A DNA stretch of 64,000 bases from Pseudomonas sp. H3(2019) (GCF_007713465.1 NZ_VMSG01000019.1:1-64000); one strand, 5' to 3'; positions 34,621 through 44,094 are shown, numbered from the stretch's first letter. Notes: generated from the letters alone by a model not told the origin. Numbers and translations are program-made.

Positions 34621-36015
34621 TTAACGCAATTTAATGCTTGTCGATTGCAGAGGGTTGCCCTCCGGGTCGTGATAACTGACGCGAATCTGCTGTGCATCGA
34701 CCACCAGGTGCGCAAAGTTATCCTGGCTGACCACGTTACTGGTCAGTTGGTGGTGATAGTCGCCCGCAACGGTCTGCACCAACGGTTGGTCGAGTATGAA
34801 GGTCGAGGCTTTGGCGTAGGGCAGCAGTGCGCTGTTGCACAGAGGCGACGAGACGATGGTGTGAACCTCGAAGTCCGGGTCTTCACTATGGCTCAGGCGG
34901 CTGGTGAGGGAGCCATGAACGTCGCCGGAAACGAAGATGACGTTGTTGATCTTGTGGGTCCGGATGGTTTCCAGCAGGCGCAGGCGCTGTTCGGGAAAGG
35001 CTTTCCAGGCATCGTCGCCATGACGCTTGCGGTCAGGGTAGAACATCACGCTGGTGACCACGAACTTGACCCGTGCCGGGCTGTGAATCAGCCATTTGAG
35101 CAGGGCTTGCTCCTGCTCTGCATCAAGGATGCGTCGATCGTCGGCCGAGAGCGTGCGTCGGGTTCGACTGTCGGTCACGAACCATTCGATATCCCCTTCG
35201 GAAAACTGATACCAGTAATGCTTTAGTTCTCGGCTGGGTTGCCCGTTGGGCAGTAACTCATGAACAGGGCTATGACTGGCCTGATACAACTCATAAGCCG
35301 CCATGGCATTCCTGTAGAGGAGCTTGTCGCTAGCGCTTGCATTGGCTGGCCAGTTATCTTCTATTTCGTGGTCATCCAGAATCATGTAAGTCGGAAGTGA
35401 TGCCATCAAGTTCTGAATATGTGGCTGTGAAAAGGCGGTGCGATATTTGCTGAGAATCTCCTTGTACTCCCGATCAGGGCTGAGAAAGTTCAGGTCATCC
35501 ACATAAACCTGATCGCCCGTCATCAACAAGGCACTGATCGGGGGGGAAGTTTTTTCAGCCAATGAGTTGATAGCAGCAAAAATTCTATCGCCTTTCGCGG
35601 GTGCCGACGGAACGCCCAGCGTCATGCGCAGGTAACGGCATGAGCCAACGATATAGCCCCGTGCTGCAGTGGTTTTGCTCGATGCGGTGCGAAAGCGGTA
35701 GATCTCTTTCGGCCATTGCAGGGGTAGCTCTTGCACCGTTTCCACGGTGTGTACCGGGCTCATGGTGCTGAACCAGCCAGCCTGGTACTCGTAGGCGGTA
35801 TCGGCGTCGAGGTTGTTGAGCACAATAACGTCGGACAGGTCGCGAAGTGCTGTTAAAGCAACAAACAGGCCTGTGGACCAGTGTGTATCAGCGGCGCGGC
35901 GATAACGTATCCCCGCAAAGACCGGGGCATTGTCTTCTATATCGCCGCGTAAAAAAATGCGCGCATGGTGAGTTGTTGTATGGCCAATAATCGGGCCGAC
36001 AGTCGGTTTAAACAT
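34621..36015 (-). CDS. PhoD-like alkaline phosphatase family protein
   Basis: This 464-aa metallophosphoesterase belongs to the PhoD family, phosphodiesterases/alkaline phosphatases that use Fe and Ca. Metal-binding motifs are GSCRYLR (near 125), MTGDQVYVDDL (near 165), ILDDHEIEDNWP (near 210) and VSGDVHGSLTSRL (near 365). A fibronectin-like N-terminal part precedes them. There is no signal peptide or twin-arginine motif in front of VGPIIGHTTTHHARIFLRG, so it appears cytoplasmic, unlike typical secreted PhoD. ATG at 36015. It stands alone; no Pho box was recognised upstream. Confidence 0.85.
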   Translation of the reverse strand: MFKPTVGPIIGHTTTHHARIFLRGDIEDNAPVFAGIRYRRAADTHWSTGLFVALTALRDLSDVIVLNNLDADTAYEYQAGWFSTMSPVHTVETVQELPLQWPKEIYRFRTASSKTTAARGYIVGSCRYLRMTLGVPSAPAKGDRIFAAINSLAEKTSPPISALLMTGDQVYVDDLNFLSPDREYKEILSKYRTAFSQPHIQNLMASLPTYMILDDHEIEDNWPANASASDKLLYRNAMAAYELYQASHSPVHELLPNGQPSRELKHYWYQFSEGDIEWFVTDSRTRRTLSADDRRILDAEQEQALLKWLIHSPARVKFVVTSVMFYPDRKRHGDDAWKAFPEQRLRLLETIRTHKINNVIFVSGDVHGSLTSRLSHSEDPDFEVHTIVSSPLCNSALLPYAKASTFILDQPLVQTVAGDYHHQLTSNVVSQDNFAHLVVDAQQIRVSYHDPEGNPLQSTSIKLR

Positions 36016-36251
36016 TTTCGAATCCGTTCGAAATATAGCGGTGAAAGTTACAGTGTTTTGTGAAGGCGGTCAGCGTGCTTTGTTGGCACTATCCTATTGT
36101 TCGTTGGGTGATAAATATTGATAGGTAAGTGGACTTTGGCTGTAGTCTGAATAAGCCACGAAAGTAGTCTCGACTGTTATCGACGGTAGGAATACATACA
36201 GCGCTTAATCGACCGTTGACGGGATGCTTGAGTGGCGGGTGTTTTTCAGGC

Positions 36252-36280
36252 AAAAAAAGCCCCGCCAAATTGGCGGGGTT
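36252..36280 (-). terminator. Rho-independent terminator of aceEF
   Basis: On the minus strand the stem CCCCGCCA/TGGCGGGG (36271-36278 and 36260-36267) is followed by a T-run (A7 as written at 36252-36258). Confidence 0.88.
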
Positions 36281-36315
36281 GAGGTACGAGCGTGGCGCTC
36301 GGAAAACGTGGAGCC

Positions 36316-36347
36316 CGAGTGGCCCTCCGGTGAAGGAGGGCTACTCG
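36316..36347 (-). terminator. Hairpin directly after the aceF stop codon
   Basis: Arms CGAGTGGCCCTCC and GGAGGGCTACTCG pair with one mismatch, 4 bases beyond the aceF stop. No T-run follows, so it may protect the mRNA 3' end rather than terminate. Confidence 0.55.
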
Positions 36348-36350
36348 GTC

Positions 36351-37985
36351 TTACAGCAGAATGGTGCGGATGTCGCCCAGCAGGTCGCTCAGACGCTTGG
36401 TGAAGCGTGCAGCAGCGGCGCCGTTGATCACACGGTGATCGTAGGACAGCGACAGTGGCAGCATCAGTTTCGGCTGGAAGGCTTTGCCGTCCCAGACTGG
36501 CTGGATGGTTGCCTTGGAAACGCCGAGGATCGCCACTTCCGGCGCGTTGACGATCGGCGTGAAGCCGGTGCCGCCAATGTGCCCGAGGCTGGAAATCGTG
36601 AAGCAGGCGCCTTGCATCTCGTCTGCCGAGAGCTTCTTGGTCCGGGCTTTTTCAGCCAGGGACGCGGCTTCGGCAGCCAGTTGCAGCAGGCTCTTCTGGT
36701 CGACGTTCTTGATGACCGGTACGAGCAGGCCTTCAGGGGTGTCGACGGCGAAGCCGATGTTTACGTATTTCTTGCGGATGATCGCTTTGCCACTTGGCGC
36801 CAGCGAGCTGTTGAAGTCCGGCAGTTCCTTGAGCAGGTGTGCGCAGGACTTGAGCAGCAGTGGCAGTACGGTCAGCTTGACGCCAGCCTTCTCGGCCACG
36901 GCTTTCTGTGCGACACGGAAAGCTTCCAGCTCAGTGATGTCAGCCGAATCGAACTGCGTCACGTGAGGCACATTCAGCCAGCTGCGATGCAGGTTGGCGG
37001 CGCCAGCCTGCATCAGGCGGGTCATCGGCACTTCTTCGATTTCACCGAAGCGGCTGAAGTCCACGACCGGAATCGGCGGGATACCGGCACCGCCGGTTGC
37101 GCCTGCGGCTGGAGCTTCTTTGGCCTTCTGCATCATGGCCTTGACGTAAACCTGCACGTCTTCCTTGAGCACGCGACCGTGCGGGCCGCTTGGGCTCACC
37201 GCGTTCAGCTCGACGCCGAACTCACGGGCCAACTGACGAACCGCCGGGCCTGCGTGAACCTTGGCACCGCTTGGTGCTGGAGCAGCAACCGGCACCGGAG
37301 CGGCCTCGGCTTTTGCAACCGGTGCAGCAGCGGCAGGCGCAGCGGCTGCAGCCGGGGCTGGAGCAGCAGTTGGTGCTGGTGCAGCAGGTGCCGCAGCACC
37401 TGCCACTTTCAGCTTGAGGATAAAGTCGCCAGTGCCGACTTCGTCTTCGAGTTTGACCGCGATGCTTTCCACTACGCCGGCAGCCGGCGAAGGGATTTCC
37501 ATGCTGGCCTTGTCGGACTCCAGGGTGATCAGCGATTGATCAGCCTCAACGGTGTCGCCAACCTTGACCAGTACTTCGATGATCTTGGCCTTGCCCGACG
37601 AGCCGATGTCCGGGACATGAATGTCCTGAACGGTGGCCGCAGCAGGCGCAGCGGCTGGCGCTGGAGCAGCTTGCGGTGCCGGTGCCGCAGCAGGTGCTGC
37701 AGCGGCCGCAGGTGCAGGAGCGACGGCCGGAGCCGCAGGTGCCGCAGCGGCACCCTCGACTTCCAGTTCCATCAGCTCGTCGCCTTCTTTCAGGCGATCG
37801 CCCAGCTTCACTTTCAGGCTCTTGATGACGCCAGCCTTCGGGGCCGGAATCTCCATGCTCGCCTTGTCCGACTCAAGTGTCAGCAGGCTCTGGTCAGCTT
37901 CGATGCGATCACCGACCTTGACCAGCAATTCAATTACTTCACCTTCACCGCTGCCGATGTCAGGTACGCGAATGAGTTCGCTCAC
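36351..37985 (-). CDS. aceF: Dihydrolipoyl acetyltransferase, pyruvate dehydrogenase E2
   Basis: This 544-aa core subunit of pyruvate dehydrogenase passes the acetyl group to CoA. It has two lipoyl domains (about 3-74 and 119-190), each with ESDKASMEIP and the lipoylated Lys. Ala/Pro-rich hinges follow each, then the E1/E3-binding domain (about 240-275, AGPAVRQLAREFGVELNAV) and the catalytic domain to the end, with LSLSYDHRVINGAAAARF carrying the active-site His. The start is a GTG at 37985 with GAGGAG upstream. It lies 11 bases after aceE, and two hairpins close the operon. Confidence 0.97.
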   Translation of the reverse strand: MSELIRVPDIGSGEGEVIELLVKVGDRIEADQSLLTLESDKASMEIPAPKAGVIKSLKVKLGDRLKEGDELMELEVEGAAAAPAAPAVAPAPAAAAAPAAAPAPQAAPAPAAAPAAATVQDIHVPDIGSSGKAKIIEVLVKVGDTVEADQSLITLESDKASMEIPSPAAGVVESIAVKLEDEVGTGDFILKLKVAGAAAPAAPAPTAAPAPAAAAAPAAAAPVAKAEAAPVPVAAPAPSGAKVHAGPAVRQLAREFGVELNAVSPSGPHGRVLKEDVQVYVKAMMQKAKEAPAAGATGGAGIPPIPVVDFSRFGEIEEVPMTRLMQAGAANLHRSWLNVPHVTQFDSADITELEAFRVAQKAVAEKAGVKLTVLPLLLKSCAHLLKELPDFNSSLAPSGKAIIRKKYVNIGFAVDTPEGLLVPVIKNVDQKSLLQLAAEAASLAEKARTKKLSADEMQGACFTISSLGHIGGTGFTPIVNAPEVAILGVSKATIQPVWDGKAFQPKLMLPLSLSYDHRVINGAAAARFTKRLSDLLGDIRTILL

Positions 37986-37996
37986 AGAGTGTCTCC

Positions 37997-40642
37997 TCAG
38001 CAGTCCAGTGGGTTGCGTTTTGCCGGGTCGATACCGAACTTGACGATGGCTTCAGCCACCACCTTGGGTTCGATGTCGCCACGGTCAGCCAGTGCTTCAA
38101 GGGCTGCCAACACCACGAAATGACGGTCGACTTCGAAGAAATGACGCAGTTTCTTGCGGCTGTCGCTGCGGCCGAAACCGTCGGTACCCAGCACTTTGAA
38201 TTCCTTGGACGGAACCCACTGACGGATCTGCTCGGCGAACAGCTTCATGTAGTCGGTCGACGCGATGACCGGACCTTTACGGCCGATCAGGCAGTCTTCA
38301 ACGTAGCTGCGCTTAGGCTTCTGGCCAGGGTGCAGACGGTTGGTGCGCTCTACGGCCAGGCCATCGCGACGCAGTTCGTTGAAGCTGGTAACGCTCCACA
38401 CATCAGCGCCGACGTTGAACTCTTCACGCAGAATCTTCGCCGCTTCACGGACTTCACGCAGGATGGTGCCGGAGCCCATCAGCTGCACGTGGTGCGCCGC
38501 TTCGCGGGTGTCTTCTTCGAGCAGGTACATGCCCTTGATGATGCCTTCCTCTACACCGGCCGGCATGGCTGGCTGCTGGTAGGACTCGTTCATCACGGTG
38601 ATGTAGTAGAAAACGTCCTGCTGCTCTTCGGTCATCTTCTTCATGCCGTCCTGGATGATCACCGCCAGCTCGTAGCCGTAGGTTGGATCAAAGGTGCGGC
38701 AGTTCGGGATGGTGGCAGCCAGGATGTGGCTGTGACCGTCTTCGTGTTGCAGGCCTTCGCCGTTCAGCGTAGTCCGGCCGGCGGTGCCGCCGATCAGGAA
38801 GCCACGGGTGCGGCTGTCGCCAGCGGCCCAGGCCAGGTCGCCGATACGCTGGAAGCCGAACATCGAGTAGAAGATGTAGAACGGCAGCATCGGCTGGTTG
38901 TGGCTGGAGTACGAAGTACCGGCAGCGATGAAGGAGCTCATGGCGCCCGCTTCGTTGATGCCTTCTTCGAGGATCTGGCCCTTCTTGTCTTCTTTGTAGA
39001 ACATCACCTGGTCTTTATCGACTGGCTCATAGAGCTGGCCGACGGACGAGTAGATGCCCAACTGACGGAACATGCCTTCCATACCGAAGGTACGGGCTTC
39101 GTCCGGGATGATCGGAACGATGCGCGGGCCGATGTCCTTGTCCTTGACCAGCTGCGCGAGGATCCGCACGAAGGCCATGGTGGTGGAAATTTCACGGTCG
39201 CCCGAGCCGTCGAGGATCGCCTTGAGGGTATCGAGCGATGGCGTCGGCACGCTGAAGCTCTGCGCGCGGCGCTGTGGCACGAAACCGCCCAGTGCAGTGC
39301 GGCGCTCGCTCAGGTAGCGGGCTTCGGCGCTGTTTGGCTCCGGTTTGAAGAACGGCAGGTTTTCCAGCTCTGCGTCTTTGACCGGAATGTCGAAGCGGTC
39401 GCGGAACAACTTCAGGCTCTCGACATCGACTTTCTTGGTGTTGTGCGCAGTGTTTTTCGCTTCGCCGGCACCGGTACCATAACCCTTGATGGTCTTGGCC
39501 AGGATGACGGTCGGTTGTTCTTTGTGGTTGACCGCTTCGTGGTACGCCGCGTAGACCTTGTACGGGTCGTGGCCGCCACGGTTGAGCTTCCAGATCTCGT
39601 CGTCGGACAGATCGGCAACCATCGCCTTGAGTTCTGGCGAGTTGAAGAAGTGTTCACGCACGAACGCGCCGTCTTTGGCTTTGTAGTTCTGGTACTCGCC
39701 GTCGATGACTTCGTCCATCCGGCGTTGCAGGATACCGTCGACGTCTTTGGCCAGCAGTGGGTCCCAGAAACGGCCCCAGATGACTTTGGTCACGTTCCAC
39801 TGAGCACCGCGGAACACGCCTTCGAGTTCCTGGATGATCTTGCCGTTGCCGCGAACCGGGCCGTCGAGGCGCTGCAGGTTGCAGTTGATGACGAAGATCA
39901 GGTTGTCGAGCTTCTCGCGGCCAGCCAGCGAGATCGCGCCCAGGGATTCCGGCTCGTCGCACTCGCCGTCGCCCAGGAAGCACCAGACTTTTTGCTTGCC
40001 TTCAGGGATGAAACCACGGGCTTCCAGGTACTTCATGAAGCGTGCCTGGTAGATCGCCTGGATCGGGCCCAGACCCATGGATACCGTCGGGAACTGCCAG
40101 AAATCAGGCATCAGCCACGGGTGCGGGTAGGACGACAGACCGTTGCCATCGACTTCCTGGCGGAAGTTGTTCATCTGGTCTTCGGTGATGCGGCCTTCCA
40201 TGAATGCGCGGGCGTAAACGCCTGGCGAGGTGTGGCCCTGGAAGTAGATCAGGTCGCCGCCGTGTTCGTCGGTCGGGGCCTGGAAGAAATAGTTGAAGCC
40301 AATGTCGTACAGGGTTGCGCTGGAGGCGAAGCTGGAGATGTGACCGCCCAGGTCAGAATCTTTCAGGTTCGTACGCATCACCATGGCCATCGCGTTCCAG
40401 CGTACCAGCGAGCGAATGCGGCGTTCCATGAACAGGTCGCCAGGCATGCGTGCTTCGTGGGTAACGGGAATGGTGTTGCGGTATGGCGTGGTGATGGCGT
40501 AAGGCAATTGCGAACCGCTGCGGGTTGCGAGTTCGCCCATACGGGTCATCAGATAGTGAGCACGGTCTTCGCCTTCTTTGTCGAGAACCGATTCCAGGGC
40601 GTCCAGCCATTCCTGGGTTTCGACGGGATCGAGGTCTTGCAT
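37997..40642 (-). CDS. aceE: Pyruvate dehydrogenase E1 component, homodimeric
   Basis: This 881-aa thiamine-diphosphate enzyme decarboxylates pyruvate and acetylates the lipoyl arms of AceF. Features are the N-terminal TQEWLDALESVL, GHISSFASSATLYDIGFNYF, the thiamine-diphosphate/Mg motif FLGDGECDEPESLGAISLAG..NLIFVINCN (near residue 230), and AAGTSYSSHNQPMLPFYIFY. Length is standard for the single-chain E1. ATG at 40642 has GGAG upstream. Two identical GTAGT-TTT-ACTAC palindromes lie 111-175 bases upstream and probably control the operon. Confidence 0.97.
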   Translation of the reverse strand: MQDLDPVETQEWLDALESVLDKEGEDRAHYLMTRMGELATRSGSQLPYAITTPYRNTIPVTHEARMPGDLFMERRIRSLVRWNAMAMVMRTNLKDSDLGGHISSFASSATLYDIGFNYFFQAPTDEHGGDLIYFQGHTSPGVYARAFMEGRITEDQMNNFRQEVDGNGLSSYPHPWLMPDFWQFPTVSMGLGPIQAIYQARFMKYLEARGFIPEGKQKVWCFLGDGECDEPESLGAISLAGREKLDNLIFVINCNLQRLDGPVRGNGKIIQELEGVFRGAQWNVTKVIWGRFWDPLLAKDVDGILQRRMDEVIDGEYQNYKAKDGAFVREHFFNSPELKAMVADLSDDEIWKLNRGGHDPYKVYAAYHEAVNHKEQPTVILAKTIKGYGTGAGEAKNTAHNTKKVDVESLKLFRDRFDIPVKDAELENLPFFKPEPNSAEARYLSERRTALGGFVPQRRAQSFSVPTPSLDTLKAILDGSGDREISTTMAFVRILAQLVKDKDIGPRIVPIIPDEARTFGMEGMFRQLGIYSSVGQLYEPVDKDQVMFYKEDKKGQILEEGINEAGAMSSFIAAGTSYSSHNQPMLPFYIFYSMFGFQRIGDLAWAAGDSRTRGFLIGGTAGRTTLNGEGLQHEDGHSHILAATIPNCRTFDPTYGYELAVIIQDGMKKMTEEQQDVFYYITVMNESYQQPAMPAGVEEGIIKGMYLLEEDTREAAHHVQLMGSGTILREVREAAKILREEFNVGADVWSVTSFNELRRDGLAVERTNRLHPGQKPKRSYVEDCLIGRKGPVIASTDYMKLFAEQIRQWVPSKEFKVLGTDGFGRSDSRKKLRHFFEVDRHFVVLAALEALADRGDIEPKVVAEAIVKFGIDPAKRNPLDC

Positions 40643-40752
40643 GGCTTGCTCCAGGGCGGAAAGGCTTCCAGAATCGGTTGCCTGAGTTAGCGACTGGCCT
40701 TGTGGGCAGACGTTATAAATTCTTGGAATGCCGGAGGTTGATTCGGCGGCGT

Positions 40753-40765
40753 GTAGTTTTACTAC
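40753..40765. promoter_or_regulatory. Operator-like palindrome 1 upstream of aceE
   Basis: GTAGTTTTACTAC contains TAGTTTTACTA, an exact fit to T-N-GT-N3-AC-N-A, the consensus of GntR regulators of the FadR/PdhR/LldR group. Confidence 0.6.
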
Positions 40766-40804
40766 AAATCGTCGGCCATTTCAGCCTTTCGAATGTATAT
40801 ACGA

Positions 40805-40817
40805 GTAGTAAAACTAC
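40805..40817. promoter_or_regulatory. Operator-like palindrome 2 upstream of aceE
   Basis: GTAGTAAAACTAC is the exact reverse complement of the site at 40753. The centres are 52 bases apart, close to five helical turns. Confidence 0.6.
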
Positions 40818-41024
40818 AGAGGATGGGCGTGTGGCCTCCTGCTGCGTTGTGAGAATAATCGTTACTGTTGGTCTTTAGCTAACCGAGATAGGTGGAAGTT
40901 TGATGCCGGCTGCCAAAAAAACCGAAATTTCAGCTATTTCTAACTTTTGTTCGACGGTCCATTGCGTAGTGCATTTCATGCATTCACTACAGACAGCCCT
41001 TTCTACGCCGATCAAGGATAGACC

Positions 41025-43964
41025 ATGAGCCTTCCTTCGCTTGCCGAACTGCCGGCCATTCTTCTTCCGTTTGTCAGTCGCGCCGAGCAGTCGTTGCGTG
41101 CCGCTGTTGCCCTGTTTGACGATGATCATGGTCTGTCGACCTGGTCGCCAGAGTGCTGGGCAGCGTTTGCCCGAGTGACCGCGGCCAGCGATTTTGTCAT
41201 TGAGCAGAGCTTGCGTGACCCTTTGATGTTGCTTGAGCTTGTGCAGTCCGGCGAACTCGACCGAAGTTTCACCGCCGGTGAAATGTGCGCTCAGATCGCC
41301 GCCGCTGTGCAGGTGGCCACCACCGACGATGAGTTGGGCCGCGTATTGCGCCGTCAGCGCAACCGTCAGCAAGTGCGGATCATCTGGCGCGACCTGACCC
41401 GCCAGGCCGATCTGATCCAGACCTGCCGCGACCTCTCGGACATGGCCGATGCGAGCATCGATCAGGCTTATCAATGGTTGTATCAGCGCCATAGCCAGCA
41501 ATTCGGTACGCCCACCGGGCGGCGCAGCGGCGAGCCGCAACAGATGGTCATCCTCGGGATGGGCAAGCTTGGCGCAGTGGAGCTCAACCTGTCGTCGGAC
41601 ATCGATCTGATCTTCGCTTACCCCGAAGGTGGCGAAACGGTTGGCGTGAAGCGTGCGCTGGACAACCAGGAATTCTTCATTCGTCTGGGCCAGCGGCTGA
41701 TCAAGGCGCTGGACCCGATGACCGTCGACGGTTTTGTATTCCGCGTCGACATGCGCTTGCGGCCGTATGGTTCGTCCGGCGCGCTGGTGCTCAGCTTCAA
41801 TGCGCTGGAGCAGTACTACCAGGACCAGGGGCGCGACTGGGAGCGTTACGCGATGATCAAGGCGCGGGTGGTGGCCGGTGATCAGGCCGCGGGTGCGCAA
41901 TTGCTCGACATGCTCCGGCCGTTCGTTTATCGCCGATATCTGGATTTCTCGGCCATCGAAGCGCTGCGCACCATGAAGCAGCTGATTCAGCAGGAAGTCC
42001 GGCGCAAAGGCATGGCCGACAACATCAAGCTTGGCTCTGGCGGCATTCGCGAAGTTGAATTTATCGCACAGGCCTTCCAGCTGATTCACGGGGGCCGCGA
42101 CCTGAGTTTGCAGCAGCGCCCTCTATTAAAAGTACTCAGCACGCTGGAAGGGCAGGGTTACCTGCCGCCGGCGGTGATCGGCGAGCTGCGCGAAGGCTAC
42201 GAATTCCTGCGCTACACCGAGCATGCGATCCAGGCGATTGCCGACCGTCAGACGCAAATGCTCCCGCATGATGAGCAGGATCAGGCGCGCATTGCCTTTA
42301 TGATGGGTTTTGCCAATTGGACCGCGTTCCATGAGCAACTGATGTATTGGCGCGGTCGGGTCGACTGGCACTTCCGTCAAGTGATCGCTGACCCGGATGA
42401 AGAGGAAGGCGAGAAGCACGAAGTGGTGGTCGGCGGTGAGTGGTTGCCGCTCTGGGAAGAAGCCCAGGATGAAGAGGCCGCTTGCCGTCAGTTGGAAGAG
42501 GGTGGTTTTGTCGATGCGCCCAAGGCCCTGAAAACGCTTGCCAGCCTGCGCAGCAGTCCGCAATTGCGGGCGATGCAACGTCTGGGGCGCGAACGGCTCG
42601 ATGCCTTTATTCCGCGTTTGCTGGCGCAAGCGGTGGAACACGCAAGTCCAGACCTGGTGCTGGAGCGCGTGTTGCCGCTGGTTGAAGCGGTGGCGCGGCG
42701 CTCGGCTTATCTGGTGCTGCTCACCGAGAACCCCGGTGCACTGCGACGTCTGTTGACCTTGTGCGCGGCCAGCCCGTGGATTGCCGAGCAGATCACTCGC
42801 TTCCCGCTGCTGCTCGACGAGTTGCTCAACGAAGGGCGACTGTTCAAGCCACCGTTGGCGCCGGAGTTGGCCGCTGAATTGCGCGAGCGGTTGACGCGGA
42901 TTCCCGAAGATGACCTCGAACAACAGATGGAAGCCTTGCGGCATTTCAAACTGGCACACCGCCTGCGCGTGGCGGCCTCGGAAATTGCCGGCAGCCTGCC
43001 GCTGATGAAAGTCAGCGACTACCTGACCTGGCTCGCCGAAGCCATTCTGGAGCAAGTGCTGACCCTGGCCTGGCGCCAGACCGTCGCCAAGTACGGCACG
43101 CCGCAGCGTACCGACGGCACCTTGTGCGATCCGGGGTTCGTCATTGTCGGTTACGGCAAGGTCGGTGGCCTGGAGCTGGGGCATGGTTCTGACCTGGACC
43201 TGGTGTTCATCCACGATGGTGATCCGCAAGCGGAAACCGACGGCCCGAAACCGATCGACGGCGCGCAGTTCTTCACCCGGCTGGGGCAGCGGATCATCCA
43301 TTTGCTGACCGCCCAGACCAACTCCGGCCAGCTGTACGAAGTCGATATGCGCCTGCGCCCTTCCGGCGCGTCGGGGCTGTTGGTCAGTTCGTTGGGGGCA
43401 TTCCAGCGTTATCAGGAAAACGAAGCCTGGACCTGGGAGCATCAGGCGCTGGTGCGGGCGCGCGTGCTGGTCGGCAGTCAGGATGTCGGCCAGTCTTTCG
43501 AAAAAGTCCGGGCGAAGGTTCTGGGCCGGGCACGCGATTTAACCAAGCTGCGCCAGGAAGTCAGTGAAATGCGCGCCAAGATGCGCGACAACCTGGGGAG
43601 CAAGGGCACCGCTGCCGGGACCGCGCCAAACGCCTTCGAAGCCACTGCGCCGTTCGACCTCAAGCAGGACGCCGGTGGTATCGTCGATATTGAATTTATG
43701 GTGCAATACGCCGCCTTGGCGTGGTCTGACACGCACCCTTCGCTGCTCCGCTATACGGATAACATCCGCATCCTGGAAGGTCTGGAGGACGTCGGGTTGA
43801 TACCCGCCGAAGACGCCAGCCTGCTGCGTGAGGTGTATAAAGCCTACCGCTCCGCCGCGCACCGCCAGGCCCTGCAGAATGAGGCCGGGGTGATTCCGGG
43901 CGACCAGTTCGAGGCGGAGCGTCGAGAAGTATTGCGGATTTGGGCCGGGCTTGGCTTGAGCTAA
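41025..43964 (+). CDS. glnE: Glutamine synthetase adenylyltransferase/adenylyl-removing enzyme
   Basis: This 979-aa bifunctional enzyme switches glutamine synthetase off by adenylylation and on by removing AMP, under PII control. Two nucleotidyltransferase domains are visible: the N-terminal removase with GMGKLGAVELNLSSDIDLIF (near residues 180-200) and the C-terminal transferase with GYGKVGGLELGHGSDLDLVF and IHDGDP (near 705-730). Each is followed by its R-L-R-P-x-G-x-S-G motif (MRLRPYGSSGALV, MRLRPSGASGLLV). Length is normal. ATG at 41025 follows AAGGA. The next gene, waaF, begins 130 bases on. Confidence 0.96.
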   Translation: MSLPSLAELPAILLPFVSRAEQSLRAAVALFDDDHGLSTWSPECWAAFARVTAASDFVIEQSLRDPLMLLELVQSGELDRSFTAGEMCAQIAAAVQVATTDDELGRVLRRQRNRQQVRIIWRDLTRQADLIQTCRDLSDMADASIDQAYQWLYQRHSQQFGTPTGRRSGEPQQMVILGMGKLGAVELNLSSDIDLIFAYPEGGETVGVKRALDNQEFFIRLGQRLIKALDPMTVDGFVFRVDMRLRPYGSSGALVLSFNALEQYYQDQGRDWERYAMIKARVVAGDQAAGAQLLDMLRPFVYRRYLDFSAIEALRTMKQLIQQEVRRKGMADNIKLGSGGIREVEFIAQAFQLIHGGRDLSLQQRPLLKVLSTLEGQGYLPPAVIGELREGYEFLRYTEHAIQAIADRQTQMLPHDEQDQARIAFMMGFANWTAFHEQLMYWRGRVDWHFRQVIADPDEEEGEKHEVVVGGEWLPLWEEAQDEEAACRQLEEGGFVDAPKALKTLASLRSSPQLRAMQRLGRERLDAFIPRLLAQAVEHASPDLVLERVLPLVEAVARRSAYLVLLTENPGALRRLLTLCAASPWIAEQITRFPLLLDELLNEGRLFKPPLAPELAAELRERLTRIPEDDLEQQMEALRHFKLAHRLRVAASEIAGSLPLMKVSDYLTWLAEAILEQVLTLAWRQTVAKYGTPQRTDGTLCDPGFVIVGYGKVGGLELGHGSDLDLVFIHDGDPQAETDGPKPIDGAQFFTRLGQRIIHLLTAQTNSGQLYEVDMRLRPSGASGLLVSSLGAFQRYQENEAWTWEHQALVRARVLVGSQDVGQSFEKVRAKVLGRARDLTKLRQEVSEMRAKMRDNLGSKGTAAGTAPNAFEATAPFDLKQDAGGIVDIEFMVQYAALAWSDTHPSLLRYTDNIRILEGLEDVGLIPAEDASLLREVYKAYRSAAHRQALQNEAGVIPGDQFEAERREVLRIWAGLGLS

Positions 43965-44040
43965 AAGGACGAGATCAGGCAAGGAGCAGAAAATGCAGGA
44001 TGACCGAGTGGCGTACACTATCAAGCCTGGATAAATAAGA

Positions 44041-44077
44041 CGGGGAGGCCGCCAGGAAGACTGGTCATGCCTCCCCG
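44041..44077 (+). promoter_or_regulatory. Nested hairpin upstream of waaF
   Basis: Outer arms CGGGGAGGC (44041-44049) and GCCTCCCCG (44069-44077) with inner CCAG/CTGG form a strong stem. No T-run follows. It lies 17 bases before the waaF start and could shape the 5' leader of the LPS operon or stop read-through from glnE. Confidence 0.5.
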
Positions 44078-44094
44078 CTCGTTTGTGGATAACT

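Larger units (their letters stand above)
36016..36350. other. Intergenic region between phoD and aceF
   Basis: No gene is visible. The part near 36016-36200 is AT-rich and should hold the phoD promoter. The part 36250-36350 holds two hairpins after aceF. Confidence 0.5.
40643..41024. promoter_or_regulatory. aceE/glnE divergent intergenic region
   Basis: No gene is visible in these 382 bases. It holds the twin operator-like palindromes at 40753 and 40805 and, nearer glnE, an inverted repeat GTAGTG...CACTAC (40966-40971 and 40985-40990) enclosing a GCATTTCATGCATT segment. Confidence 0.6.

Noticed and set aside
38120..40690. 856-codon open frame opposite aceE
   Set aside because: Antisense artefact of high-GC third positions; aceE is complete on the other strand.
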